Origin: Ilyobacter_A sp963675185
GTDB lineage: Bacteria > Fusobacteriota > Fusobacteriia > Fusobacteriales > Fusobacteriaceae
Direction of reading: 5' to 3'
NCBI GenBank assembly: GCA_963675185.2
Contig: CAXXOH010000003.1
Coordinates: forward strand, 992,001 to 1,056,000
Length of the DNA stretch: 64,000 nt
Of this stretch, positions 61,698 through 64,000 are shown piece after piece. Made by a program: the position numbers and the translations under genes. Under the pieces are notes generated by a model, which was not told the origin of the DNA, did no database searches, and worked only from the letters and a program-made list of their open reading frames with translations. Each line of letters opens with the position of its first letter. Positions within the stretch are counted from its first letter, which is position 1.

Positions 61698-61734
61698 ATG
61701 ATATGAATATATCATGTTTTTCATTCTTTGTCAA
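61698..61734 (-). promoter_or_regulatory. Promoter of the Fe-S membrane gene with an overlapping palindrome
   Basis: TTGACA (61729-61734), 17-bp spacer, TATATT (61706-61711). The palindrome ATGATAT-GAAT-ATATCAT (61698-61715) covers the -10, so a repressor is likely. Confidence 0.75.
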
Positions 61735-61945
61735 TAAATATGATTTGTATGTTTTTTCTAAACTCAAACGCCTTACCCAATGCCATTAAAAATACTTGAA
61801 GAAATGCTGTTTTTATTTTGAATACTTCCATAATAGTAATTTTATTAAAGCTTAGAAAGCAGAAATAAAAGCTATCTATTATATCTTGGTTTTTAATTTG
61901 ATAACTTTTATAAATAGTTTTGAAAAAAATAGTTTCATCAGCCAG

Positions 61946-61974
61946 TTGACTAAATGTAGAAAAAATTGTATACT
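61946..61974 (+). promoter_or_regulatory. Promoter of the AbrB-type gene
   Basis: TTGACT (61946-61951), 17-bp spacer, TATACT (61969-61974), identical hexamers to the tandem peptide promoter. ATACTT and AAGTAT half sites (61971-61989) overlap and follow the -10. Confidence 0.7.
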
Positions 61975-62015
61975 TCGTATGAAAAGTATGATTAGGGTAT
62001 ATGAGGAGGATTTAT

Positions 62016-62234
62016 ATGTTAGAATTTAAAGATGGACAGTGTATCTGTGGGACTGTTACTGTTGGTGAGAGGGGGCAGATTGTCATCCCTAAAAAAGCCA
62101 GAGATTACTTCGACATCCAGCCTGGAGACCAGCTGGTGGTCTTAGGAGATAAGGATAAAGGGATTACAATATTTAAGGCCGGCGATCTAGAAGAGTTCGC
62201 TAACTTTATTTTAAATAACGTAAAAGAAAAATAA
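62016..62234 (+). CDS. AbrB/SpoVT-type DNA-binding protein
   Basis: A 72-residue swapped-hairpin regulator. Residues 10-50 (GTVTVGERGQIVIPKKARDY and FDIQPGDQLVVLGDKDKG) match the AbrB/MazE fold. A short helix follows. The ATG at 62016 has GAGGAGG seven bases upstream; an earlier start exists five codons up. It lies 15 nt before the CoA-disulfide reductase gene and is probably co-transcribed, so it likely regulates that gene. It has no partner toxin nearby, so a toxin-antitoxin role is unlikely. Confidence 0.88.
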   Translation: MLEFKDGQCICGTVTVGERGQIVIPKKARDYFDIQPGDQLVVLGDKDKGITIFKAGDLEEFANFILNNVKEK

Positions 62235-62249
62235 ACTGGGGGGTATTCC

Positions 62250-64000
62250 ATGAAAATTTTAATAGTTGGAGGAGTAGCTGGTGGTGCATCTGCTGCTGCT
62301 AGGTTAAGAAGGCTAAGTGAGGAAAATGAAATACTGATGATTGAAAGAGGCGGATACATATCTTTTGCGAACTGTGGTCTGCCTTATCACATAGGCGGTG
62401 TAATAAAGGAGAGGGACAGCCTGCTTGTTGAAACAGTGGAAGGAATGAAAAACCGTTTCAACATAGATATAAGGGTAAACACAGAGGTAACCAAGGTAGA
62501 CAAGGAAAATAAAACTGTAATGGTGAAAAATCTTGCCACTGGTGAAATATACCAGGAGAAATACGACAAACTGCTGCTATCTCCAGGTGCCGAACCTTTT
62601 ATCCCACCTATAAAGGGAATAAATTCGAGCAACATATTTTCACTTAGGAACATGCATGATATGGATAAAATAATAGGACATATCGAAAAAAAATCAATTA
62701 AAAGAGCCGTGGTTATCGGTGCTGGTTTCATCGGTATAGAAATGGCTGAAAATCTCTTAGAGAGGGATATTGAGGTTTCCATATTGGAAAAAGCAAACCA
62801 AGTTTTGACTCCTGTTGATTTTGAGATGGCGGCACAAGTTCATCAAAATATCAAGGAAAAAGATGTGGAGCTGTACCTAATTGACGGTGTTACCGAATTC
62901 GAGGATAGAGGGGAAAAAACTATCGTAAAGCTTGAGAGCGGCAAGGAGATAGAAGCCGATCTTGTCATAATGGCCATAGGTGTGAAACCTGAAAACAAAC
63001 TCGCTAAAGAGGCTGGCCTAGATATCGGAGTAACTGGCGGAATAAAGGTAAACGAATACCTTCAAACTTCTGATGAAAATATTTATGCAGTCGGGGACGC
63101 TATAGAGGTAAAACACTATATCAGCAAAAAAGAGGTCTTGATTCCGCTTGCTTGGCCGGCAAATAGACAAGGAAGAATCGTTGCAGACAATATGCTTGGA
63201 ATAAATCTAAAGCCATACAACGGATCTCTCGGAACCTCTATTATAAAAGCTTTTGATCTTACTGTTGCTGCAACTGGACTCAACGAAAAAACTTTAAAAA
63301 GAGACGGAGTCGAGTATATGGTTGCAACCGTAAACCGTAACAGCCATGCCGGATATTATCCAGGTGGTGTACCACTTACATTAAAGCTTATATTTACCAA
63401 AGATGGTGAGATACTAGGTGCACAAGCTCTAGGATGCGATGGTGTGGATAAAAGGATAGATGTCATAGCTACCGCCATTAAGGGAAAAATGAAGGTCTGG
63501 GATCTCCAGGATTTAGAACTGGCATATGCACCACCATACAATTCTGCAAAAGACCCTGTAAATATAGTTGGGTATGTAGCTGAAAATATGCTAAACGATG
63601 AAATTGAGAATATCAGATATTTTGAGCTGGACAACTACCTAAAAGAAAATAATGCTGAACTTCTTGATATCAGGACGAAGGATGAAAATGAGCTTGGGGT
63701 AATCCCTGGATCACTGCATATAGACCTAGCTGAACTCAGAGGAAAATTAGATACATTGGATAAAGAAAAGGTATACATAGTTTATTGTCAGGTTGGACTT
63801 AGGGGGTACATCGCATACAAGATGCTGGTGCACCACGGGTTTAAAGCTAAAAATTTAGATGGTGGCTACAAACTTTGGTACTACACAACCATCGATCAGA
63901 GTAATAGGGATGTATTCAAAAAAGGTAGTGAAGCTACTTTCAAACATAAATCTGATTCGTGCTGCGGCGGCGTAACGCAACTTATAGACGAGGAGAGGGA
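62250..64000 (+). CDS. CoA-disulfide reductase / NADH oxidase with rhodanese domain (right edge)
   Basis: A flavoprotein of the pyridine nucleotide-disulfide family, 583 codons visible. FAD loop: ILIVGGVAGGASAAARLRRL. The redox Cys is in SFANCGLPYHIGG (residue about 42), as in CoA-disulfide reductases. NAD loop: AVVIGAGFIGIEMAENL (about 150). A rhodanese domain starts near 460, with active-site Cys in IVYCQVGLRGYIAYK. The visible end has a SCCGG motif and may lead to a further sulfur-carrier domain outside the window. It probably handles thiol/polysulfide or peroxide stress in the cytoplasm. GGGGGG precedes the ATG. Confidence 0.9.
   Translation, partial: MKILIVGGVAGGASAAARLRRLSEENEILMIERGGYISFANCGLPYHIGGVIKERDSLLVETVEGMKNRFNIDIRVNTEVTKVDKENKTVMVKNLATGEIYQEKYDKLLLSPGAEPFIPPIKGINSSNIFSLRNMHDMDKIIGHIEKKSIKRAVVIGAGFIGIEMAENLLERDIEVSILEKANQVLTPVDFEMAAQVHQNIKEKDVELYLIDGVTEFEDRGEKTIVKLESGKEIEADLVIMAIGVKPENKLAKEAGLDIGVTGGIKVNEYLQTSDENIYAVGDAIEVKHYISKKEVLIPLAWPANRQGRIVADNMLGINLKPYNGSLGTSIIKAFDLTVAATGLNEKTLKRDGVEYMVATVNRNSHAGYYPGGVPLTLKLIFTKDGEILGAQALGCDGVDKRIDVIATAIKGKMKVWDLQDLELAYAPPYNSAKDPVNIVGYVAENMLNDEIENIRYFELDNYLKENNAELLDIRTKDENELGVIPGSLHIDLAELRGKLDTLDKEKVYIVYCQVGLRGYIAYKMLVHHGFKAKNLDGGYKLWYYTTIDQSNRDVFKKGSEATFKHKSDSCCGGVTQLIDEER

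Noticed and set aside
62016..62234. AbrB-type protein as antitoxin of a toxin-antitoxin pair
   Set aside because: The following gene is a long metabolic flavoprotein; no small toxin gene is adjacent on either side.

Overview
The window looks like a chromosome segment from a low-GC, Gram-negative-type anaerobe of the Fusobacteriota, probably near Ilyobacter, Propionigenium or Cetobacterium. This rests on the 16S 5' region, A+T-rich coding sequence, outer-membrane parts (secretin, porin-like barrel, heptose phosphatase), a hybrid cluster protein with a class I type cysteine pattern, and the overall gene content. The genus is inference; a 16S search would settle it.

Layout. (1) 1-15269, minus strand: a type IV pilus / type II secretion-like locus running pilB, pilC, an ABC transporter pair, a TPR protein, the major pilin, a second pilin, prepilin peptidase, three minor pilin-like genes, pilM, pilN, pilO, a PilP-position gene and a secretin cut by the left edge. 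An IS30 element and copies of a dispersed repeat interrupt it. (2) 15580-16579: rpsF-ssb-rpsR. (3) 16678-27818: a division and cell wall cluster, murF-mraY-murD-murG-murC-murB-ddl-ftsQ-ftsA-ftsZ, lacking murE, ftsI and ftsW. (4) 28092-33723: a heptose phosphatase gene and an rRNA operon (16S-23S-5S, no spacer tRNA) with its promoter. (5) 34049-38094: a Crp/Fnr regulator divergent from a four-gene operon encoding a cytoplasmic binding-protein-like protein, a HypB/UreG-like GTPase, a soluble ABC ATPase and a small zinc-ribbon protein. (6) 38100-41575: an IS4-like element inside a terminator, a MarR regulator and an outer membrane barrel. (7) 41951-47544: an amino acid ABC transporter whose genes flank inositol catabolism genes iolG and iolH. 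(8) 47688-53552: a helicase-nuclease pair, small proteins, an Smr protein, a secreted protein and three tandem genes for 24-26 residue peptides. (9) 53593-57597: an EamA transporter, an 11-gene tRNA cluster, and a MarR-MATE efflux operon. (10) 57668-64000: hcp, dCMP deaminase, a methyltransferase, an Fe-S membrane protein, an AbrB-type regulator and a CoA-disulfide reductase running off the right edge.

Three observations stand out. First, GTAAC-N4-GTTAC palindromes, or one-mismatch versions, lie exactly 22 nt upstream of a -10 hexamer in front of the four-gene operon, hcp and the methyltransferase; another lies in front of the Crp/Fnr gene. This predicts an HcpR-like nitrosative-stress regulon that includes the undescribed operon. 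Second, the three 108-bp tandem units each carry a Shine-Dalgarno site and a glycine-zipper amphipathic peptide, and most differences between copies are silent. Third, a dispersed non-coding repeat of about 300 bp with interleaved inverted arms occurs four times and is the IS30 target.
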